From: Noviherbaspirillum aridicola
GTDB lineage: Bacteria > Pseudomonadota > Gammaproteobacteria > Burkholderiales > Burkholderiaceae_D
Length of the DNA stretch: 64,000 nucleotides
Reading direction: 5' to 3'
Assembly: GCF_019656455.1 (NCBI RefSeq)
Contig: NZ_BPMK01000009.1
Location: 158,591-222,590 of the forward strand
The notes beneath the pieces were generated by a model. The model ran no database searches and had not been told where the DNA came from. It worked only from the letters and a program-made list of their open reading frames with translations. The position numbers and the translations under genes are program-made. Below are positions 15,511 through 22,876 of this stretch, piece by piece; positions within the stretch are counted from its first letter, which is position 1; the number at the start of each line of letters is the position of its first letter.

Positions 15511-15831
15511 TTGCCATCCCCTTGCAGAAAAAAACAACGGTGAGTGGCGGTGCATGGCAAAGAGTTCGGCCCCCGTCCAATCTGTTTTTCTTGTCGCCGG
15601 TCGGTTTTTTTTCACGCGCGAGCCGCTGCCCTGCGCCGGATGCGGCATTTAATGGGTTATATTTCCGTGCGGAAATATTATCCTGAGGTTGACCGATGCT
15701 TTGCGCATGCCGGTGCGGAACGCAAGCCCGCGGAAAACATCAAGTACGAGTCCATCCCGTTCAGCCGCAGCGCATCCCGCGCGGCGCTGGGCGCGAGGTC
15801 TTTTTTTTCGAGCCATCGCTTCCCGACGAAC
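15511..15831. other. Divergent intergenic region, 321 bases
   Basis: The spacer separates the minus-strand SLATT-like gene from the plus-strand receiver gene. It holds two T-rich runs and a striking 20-base palindrome at 15659-15678. The frame upstream of the receiver gene stays open but looks non-coding. I see no RNA gene. Confidence 0.6.
15659..15678. promoter_or_regulatory. Perfect palindrome, probable operator
   Basis: ATATTTCCG at 15659-15667 and CGGAAATAT at 15670-15678 are perfect inverted repeats around TG. It is AT-rich against a GC-rich background and sits in a divergent spacer, as expected for a dimeric regulator site. The cognate regulator is not identifiable here. Confidence 0.5.
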
Positions 15832-16248
15832 ATGACTGACGCAAGCGCCTGCGCGCGCCCCCTGCAGCGCGTGCTGTATATCGAAGACGACGAAGACATC
15901 CAGGCCATCGTGCAGGTGGCGCTGGAGGATGTCGGCGGGCTGAGCCTGCGTATCTGCTCGGGCGGCAGGGAAGCACTCGAGGCCCTGCCCGGCTTCCAGC
16001 CCGACCTGGTGCTGCTGGACGTGATGATGCCGCTGATGGACGGTCCGACCACGCTGCGCGCGCTGCGGGACCTGCCGGGCTGCGCCGAGCTGCCGGCGGT
16101 CTTCATGACCGCCAGAGCGCAGCCGTCGGACATCGCGCACTATGAGGGCATCGGCGCCCTCGGCGTGATCGTCAAGCCTTTCCAGGCCGCGCGCCTGGCG
16201 CAGCAGCTGCGCGACATGTGGCGCCGGCACCAGGAGGAGCGGTCATGA
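15832..16248 (+). CDS. Single-domain response regulator
   Basis: The 138-residue protein is a lone receiver domain. It has the acidic pair in IEDDED, the phosphoacceptor Asp63 in LLDVMMP, the Thr in MTAR and the Lys in VKPF. There is no output domain, so it acts by protein contact or as a phosphate carrier, like CheY. The ATG at 15832 gives MTDASACARPLQRVLY. Its stop overlaps the start of the Hpt gene by four bases (ATGA), implying translational coupling and a joint phosphorelay. Confidence 0.85.
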   Translation: MTDASACARPLQRVLYIEDDEDIQAIVQVALEDVGGLSLRICSGGREALEALPGFQPDLVLLDVMMPLMDGPTTLRALRDLPGCAELPAVFMTARAQPSDIAHYEGIGALGVIVKPFQAARLAQQLRDMWRRHQEERS

Positions 16249-16562
16249 GCGACGCCGGCCGGAGACTGGAAGAGGCATTGCAGAAAGTGGCGGCCGCCTT
16301 CGATGCGCGGCTGCCGGAGCGGCTGCGGCAGCTGGAGAGCCTGTGGCATGCGTACGAGGACGGCGGCGCCGACAGCGCCGAAGCGCTGCGGCGCGAGCTG
16401 CACCGCCTGCGCGGCACCGCGTCGAGCTATGGGTACCGGGCGCTGTCGCAGCAGCTGCGCGAGGCGGAAGACCAGTTGCGCGAGGTCGCGCGGCCGGCGC
16501 TGCGCGCCTCGATGCGGCAGGTTTTCGACCGCCGCTGGGAACGGGACGCGCCGCTGACCTGA
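16245..16562 (+). CDS. Hpt-domain phosphotransfer protein
   Basis: The 105-residue helical protein carries ELHRLRGTASSYGY, the typical histidine phosphotransfer signature, with His53 as the likely phosphorylated residue. It should shuttle phosphate between a sensor kinase and the receiver encoded just upstream. AGGAGG at 16232-16237 precedes the ATG, and the genes overlap by four bases. No sensor kinase is encoded nearby, so the partner is elsewhere. Confidence 0.82.
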   Translation: MSDAGRRLEEALQKVAAAFDARLPERLRQLESLWHAYEDGGADSAEALRRELHRLRGTASSYGYRALSQQLREAEDQLREVARPALRASMRQVFDRRWERDAPLT

Positions 16563-16569
16563 AGCCGCC

Positions 16570-17634
16570 CTATTGCGCGGGCGCGCCGCGCAGCGAGGCG
16601 ATATCGATCACGAAGCGATACTTCACATCACTCCTGAGCATGCGCTCGTAGGCCTCGTTGATGCTCTGCACCGGGATCATCTCGATGTCGGACACGATGC
16701 CGTGCTGCGCGCAGAAGTCGAGCATTTCCTGCGTCTCGGCGATGCCGCCGATGAGCGAGCCGGCGAGATGGCGGCGCTTCATGATGAGGTTGAACACCTG
16801 CGGCGAGGGATGCGGCTCGGCCGGCGCGCCCACCAGCGTCATCGTGCCGTCGCGCTTGAGCAGCACCAGGAAGGCATCGAGACTGTGCGGCGCGGCCACG
16901 GTGTTGAGGATGAAGTCGAAGCTGTTCTCGTGCGCGGCCATCTCGTCCGCGTTCTTCGACACCACTACGTCATGCGCGCCGAGCCGCAGCGCATCCTGCC
17001 GCTTGTCCGGCGTGGTGGTGAACAGCACCACGTGCGCGCCGAGCGCGCGCGCCAGCTTGATGCCCATGTGCCCGAGTCCGCCCAGTCCGACCACGCCCAC
17101 CTTCTGGCCCGGCCCGACCTTCCAGCGGCGCAGCGGCGACCAGGTGGTGATGCCGGCGCACAGCAGCGGCGCGGCCGCCGCCGGATCGAGTCCCTCTGGC
17201 ACGCGCAGCACGAATTTCTCCGTCACCACGATGTTGGTCGCATAACCGCCGTAGGTCATGCCACCGGAATGCATTTCCTCGCCGTTGTAGGTGCCGACGA
17301 AACCGTTCTCGCAATATTGCTCGAGGCCCTCGGCGCAGCTGGGGCAGTGTTGGCAGGAATCGACCATGCAGCCGACGCCGACCATGTCGCCCTGCTTGAA
17401 GCGCGTCACCTCGCTGCCGACGGCGGTCACCCGGCCGATGATTTCATGCCCGGGCACGACCGGGTACACGGTGTTGTGCCATTCATTGCGCACCGTATGC
17501 AGATCGGAATGGCAGACGCCGCAATACAGAATGTCGATCTGCACGTCGCGCGGTCCGGGATCCCTGCGCTCGAAACGGATCGCCTGCAGGGGAGAAGTGG
17601 CGCTGGTCGCGCCGTAGCCGAGGGAGGGCAGCAT
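16570..17634 (-). CDS. Zinc-dependent NADP alcohol dehydrogenase (YahK/cinnamyl-alcohol type)
   Basis: The 354-residue MDR-family enzyme should reduce aldehydes with NADPH. It shows the catalytic zinc site CGVCHSDLH and GHEIIG, the structural zinc Cys cluster around SCQHCPSCAEGLEQYC, and the nucleotide-binding motif GLGGLGHMG. Length is normal. The ATG at 17634 has AAAGGA upstream. It is divergent from the thiamine-pyrophosphate enzyme, with a palindrome in between, so the two may be co-regulated. The true substrate is not given by sequence. Confidence 0.92.
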   Translation of the reverse strand: MLPSLGYGATSATSPLQAIRFERRDPGPRDVQIDILYCGVCHSDLHTVRNEWHNTVYPVVPGHEIIGRVTAVGSEVTRFKQGDMVGVGCMVDSCQHCPSCAEGLEQYCENGFVGTYNGEEMHSGGMTYGGYATNIVVTEKFVLRVPEGLDPAAAAPLLCAGITTWSPLRRWKVGPGQKVGVVGLGGLGHMGIKLARALGAHVVLFTTTPDKRQDALRLGAHDVVVSKNADEMAAHENSFDFILNTVAAPHSLDAFLVLLKRDGTMTLVGAPAEPHPSPQVFNLIMKRRHLAGSLIGGIAETQEMLDFCAQHGIVSDIEMIPVQSINEAYERMLRSDVKYRFVIDIASLRGAPAQ

Positions 17635-17654
17635 GCTGTTTCCTTTCCGCGCAA

Positions 17655-17672
17655 ATGCGGGTTGACCCGCAT
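17655..17672. promoter_or_regulatory. Inverted repeat in the ADH/TPP-enzyme divergent spacer
   Basis: ATGCGGGT at 17655-17662 and ACCCGCAT at 17665-17672 are perfect arms around TG. It lies 20 bases before the dehydrogenase start and could be an operator shared by the divergent pair or an mRNA leader hairpin. Confidence 0.45.
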
Positions 17673-17745
17673 GCGGTAGCGGGGTTCCATCCACCATCCG
17701 GCGCGCATCTTGCGTGCCATCCCGGCATTTTGCGGGAGCACGGCA

Positions 17746-19515
17746 ATGAGCGAGACGGTCGCGGATTTCATCCTCAAGCGCCTGCGCCAGTGGGGCGTGC
17801 GGCGCATCTACGGCTATCCGGGCGATGGCATCAACGGATTGATGGAGGCTTTCGGCCGCCAGGATGACATCGACTTCGTGCAGACGCGGCATGAAGAACT
17901 TGCCGCCTTCATGGCCTGCGCGCATGCAAAATTTACCGGCGAGGTGGGCGTGTGCATGGCGACTTCCGGGCCGGGCGCGATTCACCTGCTCAACGGCCTG
18001 TATGACGCGAAGCTGGATCACCAGCCGGTGGTGGCGATCGTCGGCCAGCAGGCGCGCATGGGACTCGGCGGCGATTACCAGCAGGAAGTCGACCTGCAGT
18101 CGCTGTTCAAGGATGTCGCGCACGAGTTCGTGCAGACGGCGATGGTGCCGGAGCAGGTGCGGCACCTGGTCGACCGCGCGCTGCGCATCGCACGCGAGCA
18201 GCGCGCGGTGACCTGCATCATCCTGCCCAACGACCTGCAGGAACTGGCCGCGGTGGAGACGCCGCCGCGCGAACACGGCAGCGTGCATTCCGGCATCGGC
18301 ACGACCGGGCGCAACCTGGTGCCGGACGAGGACAGCCTGCGCCAGGCCGCGGCCATCTTAAACGCCGGCAAGAAGGTGGCGATACTGGCCGGCGCCGGCG
18401 CCCTGCATGCGGGTGACGAAGTGGCGGCGGTTGCCGACGTCCTCGGCGCGGGCGTGGCCAAGGCGCTGCTCGGCAAGGCGGCCCTGCCCGACGACCTGCC
18501 CTTCGTGACCGGCACCATCGGCATGATCGGCACCCGGCCGAGCGCCGACATGATGAACGGCTGCGACACGCTGCTGATGGTCGGCTCGAGTTTTCCCTGG
18601 GCGGAATTCCTGCCGCCCGAGGGACAGGCGCGCGGAGTGCAGATCGACATCGATGCGCGGCGGGCAAGCCTGCGCTATCCGATGGAATGCAACCTGACCG
18701 GCGACGCCCGGCAGACCCTGCAGGCGCTGCTTCCCATGCTGGAGCGCAAGAGCGACCGCGGCTGGCAGCACCAGATAGAACAGCAGGTCCGGCAATGGCG
18801 CGACCTGATGCAGCGGCGGGCGCAGGACCCGGCCGATCCGGTCAATCCGCAGCGCGTCTTCACCGAGCTGTCACCGCGCCTGCCGGACGATTGCATCCTG
18901 ACCTGCGACTCCGGTTCGGCCACCGCCTGGTATGCGCTGCACCTCGACATGCGGGCCGGCATGATGGCCTCGCTCTCGGGCGGGCTCGCCACCATGGGCT
19001 GCGCGCTGCCCTATGCGATCGCCGCCAAGTACGCGCACCCGCAGCGGCCGGTGATCGCGCTGGCGGGCGACGGCGCGATGCAGATGAACGGCCTGAACGC
19101 CTTGATCACCATCGCCCGCGACTGGCGCACCTGGCGGGACCCGCGGCTCATCGTGCTGGTATTGAACAATCGCGACCTGAACTTCGTCACATGGGAACAG
19201 CGCGGCCAGCAGGGAGAGCCGATGTACCCGGTGTCGCAGGAACTGCCGGACTTCGCCTATGCCGACTACGCGCGGATGCTCGGCCTGTACGGCAGGCGGG
19301 TGGACAGCCCGGAGCAGATCGGCGCCGCCTGGGACGAAGCGCTTGCGGCCGACCGCCCCTTCCTGCTGGAAGCGGTGGTCGATGCCAGCGTGCCGCCGCT
19401 GCCGCCGCAGGTCACGCGCAAGCAGATGCAGAACTACTTCGAAGCGATTTCGCGCGGCGACAAATATGCGGATGCGGTGCGCGCGGCGATCGGCCGCCAG
19501 GCATCGGAACGATGA
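17746..19515 (+). CDS. Thiamine pyrophosphate-dependent enzyme (pyruvate oxidase/acetolactate synthase family)
   Basis: The 589-residue protein has the three-domain plan of this family. An N-terminal PYR domain has GYPGDGINGLMEAF and the catalytic Glu in RHEE. A central Rossmann-like domain follows, then a C-terminal PP domain with GDGAMQMNG and the downstream NN motif. It likely decarboxylates pyruvate or a related 2-keto acid, most like PoxB-type pyruvate oxidases, but the substrate is not certain. The ATG at 17746 follows GGGAG. It is 14 bases upstream of the zinc-ribbon gene and divergent from an aldehyde/alcohol dehydrogenase, which hints at a shared pathway around aldehydes. Confidence 0.85.
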   Translation: MSETVADFILKRLRQWGVRRIYGYPGDGINGLMEAFGRQDDIDFVQTRHEELAAFMACAHAKFTGEVGVCMATSGPGAIHLLNGLYDAKLDHQPVVAIVGQQARMGLGGDYQQEVDLQSLFKDVAHEFVQTAMVPEQVRHLVDRALRIAREQRAVTCIILPNDLQELAAVETPPREHGSVHSGIGTTGRNLVPDEDSLRQAAAILNAGKKVAILAGAGALHAGDEVAAVADVLGAGVAKALLGKAALPDDLPFVTGTIGMIGTRPSADMMNGCDTLLMVGSSFPWAEFLPPEGQARGVQIDIDARRASLRYPMECNLTGDARQTLQALLPMLERKSDRGWQHQIEQQVRQWRDLMQRRAQDPADPVNPQRVFTELSPRLPDDCILTCDSGSATAWYALHLDMRAGMMASLSGGLATMGCALPYAIAAKYAHPQRPVIALAGDGAMQMNGLNALITIARDWRTWRDPRLIVLVLNNRDLNFVTWEQRGQQGEPMYPVSQELPDFAYADYARMLGLYGRRVDSPEQIGAAWDEALAADRPFLLEAVVDASVPPLPPQVTRKQMQNYFEAISRGDKYADAVRAAIGRQASER

Positions 19516-19529
19516 AGAGAGGAGCAAGG

Positions 19530-19721
19530 ATGAGCACGACCAATACCAATGCGCCCACGCCCGCGCCCCGCAATCCGGGCGACGAAGCCAGCCCCGGCGC
19601 CGAGCAGACCGGCGAAAACACCTGCCCGGTGTGCGCCGGCAGCGGCAGGGATGCCGCCTCTGCACCCTGCCCCAACTGCGGCGGCACCGGCGTGGTGATC
19701 GTCACCGTCGGCGACGCGTGA
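19530..19721 (+). CDS. Small DnaJ-type zinc-ribbon protein
   Basis: The 63-residue protein has a Pro/Thr-rich N-terminus and two CxxCxG-type knuckles, CPVCAGSGRD and CPNCGGTG. These should bind one zinc ion as in DnaJ cysteine-rich domains. It follows the TPP enzyme gene by 14 bases, with GGAG five bases before the ATG at 19530, so it is in the same operon. An in-frame ATG at 19512 overlapping the upstream stop is an alternative start. Its function is unknown; it could assist folding of its neighbour. Confidence 0.7.
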   Translation: MSTTNTNAPTPAPRNPGDEASPGAEQTGENTCPVCAGSGRDAASAPCPNCGGTGVVIVTVGDA

Positions 19722-19728
19722 CATCCGG

Positions 19729-20739
19729 TCAGACCAGGCCGCGGTCGCTCAGCTCTTTTTTCAGGTAGGCATAGAACACCGGCGCGGCGACCACGCCCGG
19801 CAGGCCGAATATCGCTTCCATCGTCAGCATCGCGGCCAGCAGTTCCCAAGCGCGCGCATTGATGTGCAGGCCGATGATCTTCGCGTTGAGAAAGTATTCC
19901 AGCTTGTGAATGACCACCAGGAAGGCGAGCGACGCCAGCGCGATGCCGAGCGAATGCGACAGGCTGACGATCACGATCACCGTATTGGAAATGAGATTGC
20001 CGATCACCGGCAGCAGGCCGGCGAAGAAGGTCACCGCGATCATGGTCTTGGTCAGCGGCAGCCGGATGTCGAGCAGCGGCAGCAGCACCGCCAGGTAGAG
20101 CGCGGTGAATACCGCATTGAGCGCGGCGATGCGCACCTGGGCGAAGACGATGCTGCGAAACGCCCGGTGCAGGTTGACCAGCCGCTCATGCAGGGCCGCC
20201 GCCAGCGGCTTGTAGTTGGGGGCGGTGGTGGTGTCGTAGAGCGCGGCCATGGCGCCGATCACCATGCCGATCAGCAGGTGGGCGATGACGCGCCCCGCTT
20301 CCTGGCCGAGCGCCTGGGCCTGGAACGCGTGCTCGCGCAGCCAGCGCGTGATTGCTTCCTGTATCGCCTGCGCGCCGTCGGGGATGCGCGCTTCCAGCCA
20401 CGGCGGCAGCTGGCCGCGCGAGGCTTCCACGATGTCCGCCATCTTGCGCATCAGCGCCTCGACGCTGCCGGCGTCGCTGCGGAAGAAACTCACCGTCCCC
20501 CAGACGGTCAGCGTCAGGAGCAGCACGATCAGCGAGCCGAGCAGCGCCACCGCGATCACCCGCGCGCGCTGGTCGCTGATGTTCCTGCCCAGCACCGGCG
20601 CCAGCACGATGACCAGCGAGTACACCAGCAGGCCGGCGAACAATGCCGCCAGCAGTCCTTTCCAGAGCACGATCGCGAGCGCGGCGGCCGCCAGCAGATA
20701 AGACGAAACAATGATCAAATCGAGTCTTGGTTCTCGCAT
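19729..20739 (-). CDS. AI-2E family transporter
   Basis: The 336-residue inner-membrane protein has about seven to eight hydrophobic helices and a large central soluble loop, as in the PerM/TqsA/AI-2E family. Family members are permeases or sodium/proton antiporters; the name from autoinducer-2 export does not prove that role here. Typical conserved residues lie near the C-terminus (GLPGVVAAPVFYAYLK). It converges on the zinc-ribbon gene and is divergent from the flavin oxidoreductase gene. Confidence 0.85.
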   Translation of the reverse strand: MREPRLDLIIVSSYLLAAAALAIVLWKGLLAALFAGLLVYSLVIVLAPVLGRNISDQRARVIAVALLGSLIVLLLTLTVWGTVSFFRSDAGSVEALMRKMADIVEASRGQLPPWLEARIPDGAQAIQEAITRWLREHAFQAQALGQEAGRVIAHLLIGMVIGAMAALYDTTTAPNYKPLAAALHERLVNLHRAFRSIVFAQVRIAALNAVFTALYLAVLLPLLDIRLPLTKTMIAVTFFAGLLPVIGNLISNTVIVIVSLSHSLGIALASLAFLVVIHKLEYFLNAKIIGLHINARAWELLAAMLTMEAIFGLPGVVAAPVFYAYLKKELSDRGLV

Positions 20740-20824
20740 GCCGTTTCCGCTGCCGAAGATGGCAGCAGCATAGTTGAAATCGCCAGCGCCGGCATTGCGG
20801 CGCGTTTTCTTTCATGGATAGCGC

Positions 20825-21922
20825 ATGAGCACACTTTTCTCTCCCATCAGCCTCGGCGGCCTCAGCCTGCCGAACCGCATCGTCATCGCGCCGATGTGCC
20901 AGTATTCCGCGCAGGATGGTTGCGCCACCGACTGGCATGAAATCCATCTCGGCCATCTCGCGCTGTCCGGCGCCGGCCTGCTGATTCTGGAAGCGACCGC
21001 CGTCGAGCCGGAAGGCCGCATCTCCCCGGCCGATCTCGGCCTGTGGTCCGACGACACCGAAGCCGCGCTCGCCCGGGTGCTGCAGGCGGTGCGCCGCTAT
21101 TCGCCGATGCCGATCGCGGTGCAGCTGGCGCATGCCGGACGCAAGGCATCGACGCGGGTGCCGTGGGAAGGCGGGCAATCGATCCTGCCGGAGGACGGCG
21201 GGTGGATCACCTCCGCGCCGTCGGCACTCAAGTACGCCGACCACGACGCCACCCCGATCGCGCTCGACGAAGCGGGCCTGCGGCGCGTACGGGACCGCTT
21301 CGTCGACGCCGCGCGCCGCGCCGACCGCCTCGGGATCGACGCGATCGAGGTGCACGCCGCCCACGGCTATCTGCTGCATCAGTTTCTGTCGCCCTTGTCC
21401 AACCAGCGCACCGACGCCTGCGGCGGGTCGCTGGAAAACCGCATGCGCTTCCCGCTCGAGGTCTATGACGCGGTGCGCGCCGCCTTCCCCGCCGACAAGC
21501 CGGTCGGCGTGCGCGTGTCAGCTACCGATTGGGTAGCAGGCGGCTGGGACCTGGAACAGACGGTGGCCTTCGCACAGGCACTGCGCGGGCGCGGCTGCGC
21601 ATTCATCGATGTCTCCACCGGCGGCCTCTCGCCGCTGCAGAAGATCGAGCTGGGTCCGGGCTACCAGGTGCCGTTCGCGGAACGCATACGGCGCGAGTCG
21701 GGACTGCCGACCATGGCGGTGGGCCTGATCACCGAACCCGCACAGGCGGAAGAAATCGTCGGCTCGGGCAAGGCCGACATGGTAGCGCTGGCGCGCGGCA
21801 TCCTCTACAACCCGCGCTGGCCGTGGCATGCGGCGGCCGAACTCGGCGCCCACGTGGATGGGCCGCCGCAATACTTCCGCGCGCCGCCGCACGGCATCAA
21901 GCGGCTGTTCCGCGGCGCCTGA
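20825..21922 (+). CDS. NADH:flavin oxidoreductase of the old yellow enzyme family (YqjM/NamA-like)
   Basis: The 365-residue FMN enzyme should reduce activated C=C bonds of enals, enones or nitro compounds with NAD(P)H. It has the redox-tuning Cys25 in APMCQYSA, which marks the YqjM subgroup. Substrate-binding His177 and His180 lie in HAAHGYLLHQFLSP, and the GGSLENR motif is present. Length fits the family. The gene stands alone; its stop is one base from the stop of the convergent gene. Confidence 0.93.
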   Translation: MSTLFSPISLGGLSLPNRIVIAPMCQYSAQDGCATDWHEIHLGHLALSGAGLLILEATAVEPEGRISPADLGLWSDDTEAALARVLQAVRRYSPMPIAVQLAHAGRKASTRVPWEGGQSILPEDGGWITSAPSALKYADHDATPIALDEAGLRRVRDRFVDAARRADRLGIDAIEVHAAHGYLLHQFLSPLSNQRTDACGGSLENRMRFPLEVYDAVRAAFPADKPVGVRVSATDWVAGGWDLEQTVAFAQALRGRGCAFIDVSTGGLSPLQKIELGPGYQVPFAERIRRESGLPTMAVGLITEPAQAEEIVGSGKADMVALARGILYNPRWPWHAAAELGAHVDGPPQYFRAPPHGIKRLFRGA

Positions 21923-21923
21923 G

Positions 21924-22715
21924 TCAGAGATCGAGTTCGACGTCGACGCACTTGATCCGATCGCCCTTGCCCTTCTGCGCATTGGCCTCGGCTTCGGCGT
22001 CGGCCGCCTCGCGCGTCGGATGCTGGGTCACGACGAAACGGTCGGTGCTGATGCCGTCGCGGTTGAGGTAGATGTTCAGGTAAAGGCGTTCCATCTCCGG
22101 CACATTCTCCAGGTAGGGCAATCCGTTTTCCGAGAGGCGGCCGTCGCTGGTGAACACCGTCACCACGTCGTCGTCGCCGATGTAGCCGTGCACCTTGTAC
22201 ACGGGATGCCGCGCCCGGGTGGTGATGATCTCGACCGGCTGCCTGGTCGTGATCATTCTCACCGGCCGGCTGAAATCCAGCGGCGGCGCCGGCGTCCTGC
22301 TTGGCAGCGCCGGGTTGACCATGGTGCGGGCGAGCGTGCTCGCATCGGCGGCGCCCGTCTGCGCGCGGGCGGTGTAGCGCGGCGCGTCGAACCGGCGCTC
22401 TTCGCTTTCCTGCTCGTCTTCCATCTGCCGCGGAGCCGCGGCCGGCGGCGCCTCGACGGCCTGCTCGGTGGCCATGCCGTCGGTTGCCAGCGAGGGTTCC
22501 TGCCTGCCGCCGCGCGCCGCAGGCTGTGCCTGTCCGGGTGCCGGCGCCGGCGTCGGCGGCCGGTCGAATGTCCTGCGTGGAACGTTGAACGCCATCTCGT
22601 AGTTGTACAACTGCTCGTCGGTCATGTCCGGATACGGTGCCGGATGGCCCCCGTCCACGGTCCGGTATGGCATCCCGTTGTCACGCTTGCCCAGGATGCT
22701 GCCTAATATGCCCAC
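21924..22715 (-). CDS. Uncharacterised proline-rich protein with C-terminal conserved domain
   Basis: The 263-residue protein begins GILGSILGKRDNGMPYRTVDGG after the initiator. It has a low-complexity Pro/Ala/Glu middle (about 55-150) and a compact C-terminal part ending KCVDVELDL. I chose the GTG at 22715 because a perfect AAGGAG lies seven bases upstream. An ATG at 22757 or 22760 extends it by about 15 residues without a ribosome site. No signal peptide or membrane helix is seen. I do not recognise the family. Confidence 0.6.
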   Translation of the reverse strand: MGILGSILGKRDNGMPYRTVDGGHPAPYPDMTDEQLYNYEMAFNVPRRTFDRPPTPAPAPGQAQPAARGGRQEPSLATDGMATEQAVEAPPAAAPRQMEDEQESEERRFDAPRYTARAQTGAADASTLARTMVNPALPSRTPAPPLDFSRPVRMITTRQPVEIITTRARHPVYKVHGYIGDDDVVTVFTSDGRLSENGLPYLENVPEMERLYLNIYLNRDGISTDRFVVTQHPTREAADAEAEANAQKGKGDRIKCVDVELDL

Positions 22716-22876
22716 GTCCTTCTCCTTCAGCCGATTTCCTTGCTTCAATAGTTGCATCAATTCGATGCAATGCGAGGATTTCGACCGGCGCCGCCGAAGC
22801 GGGTTCGGCGGCGCGCGTATCGGACTATGTCGATGTGTTACCAGTCACCCTGCCGGTTGCGGCAGCTCAAATCTCT

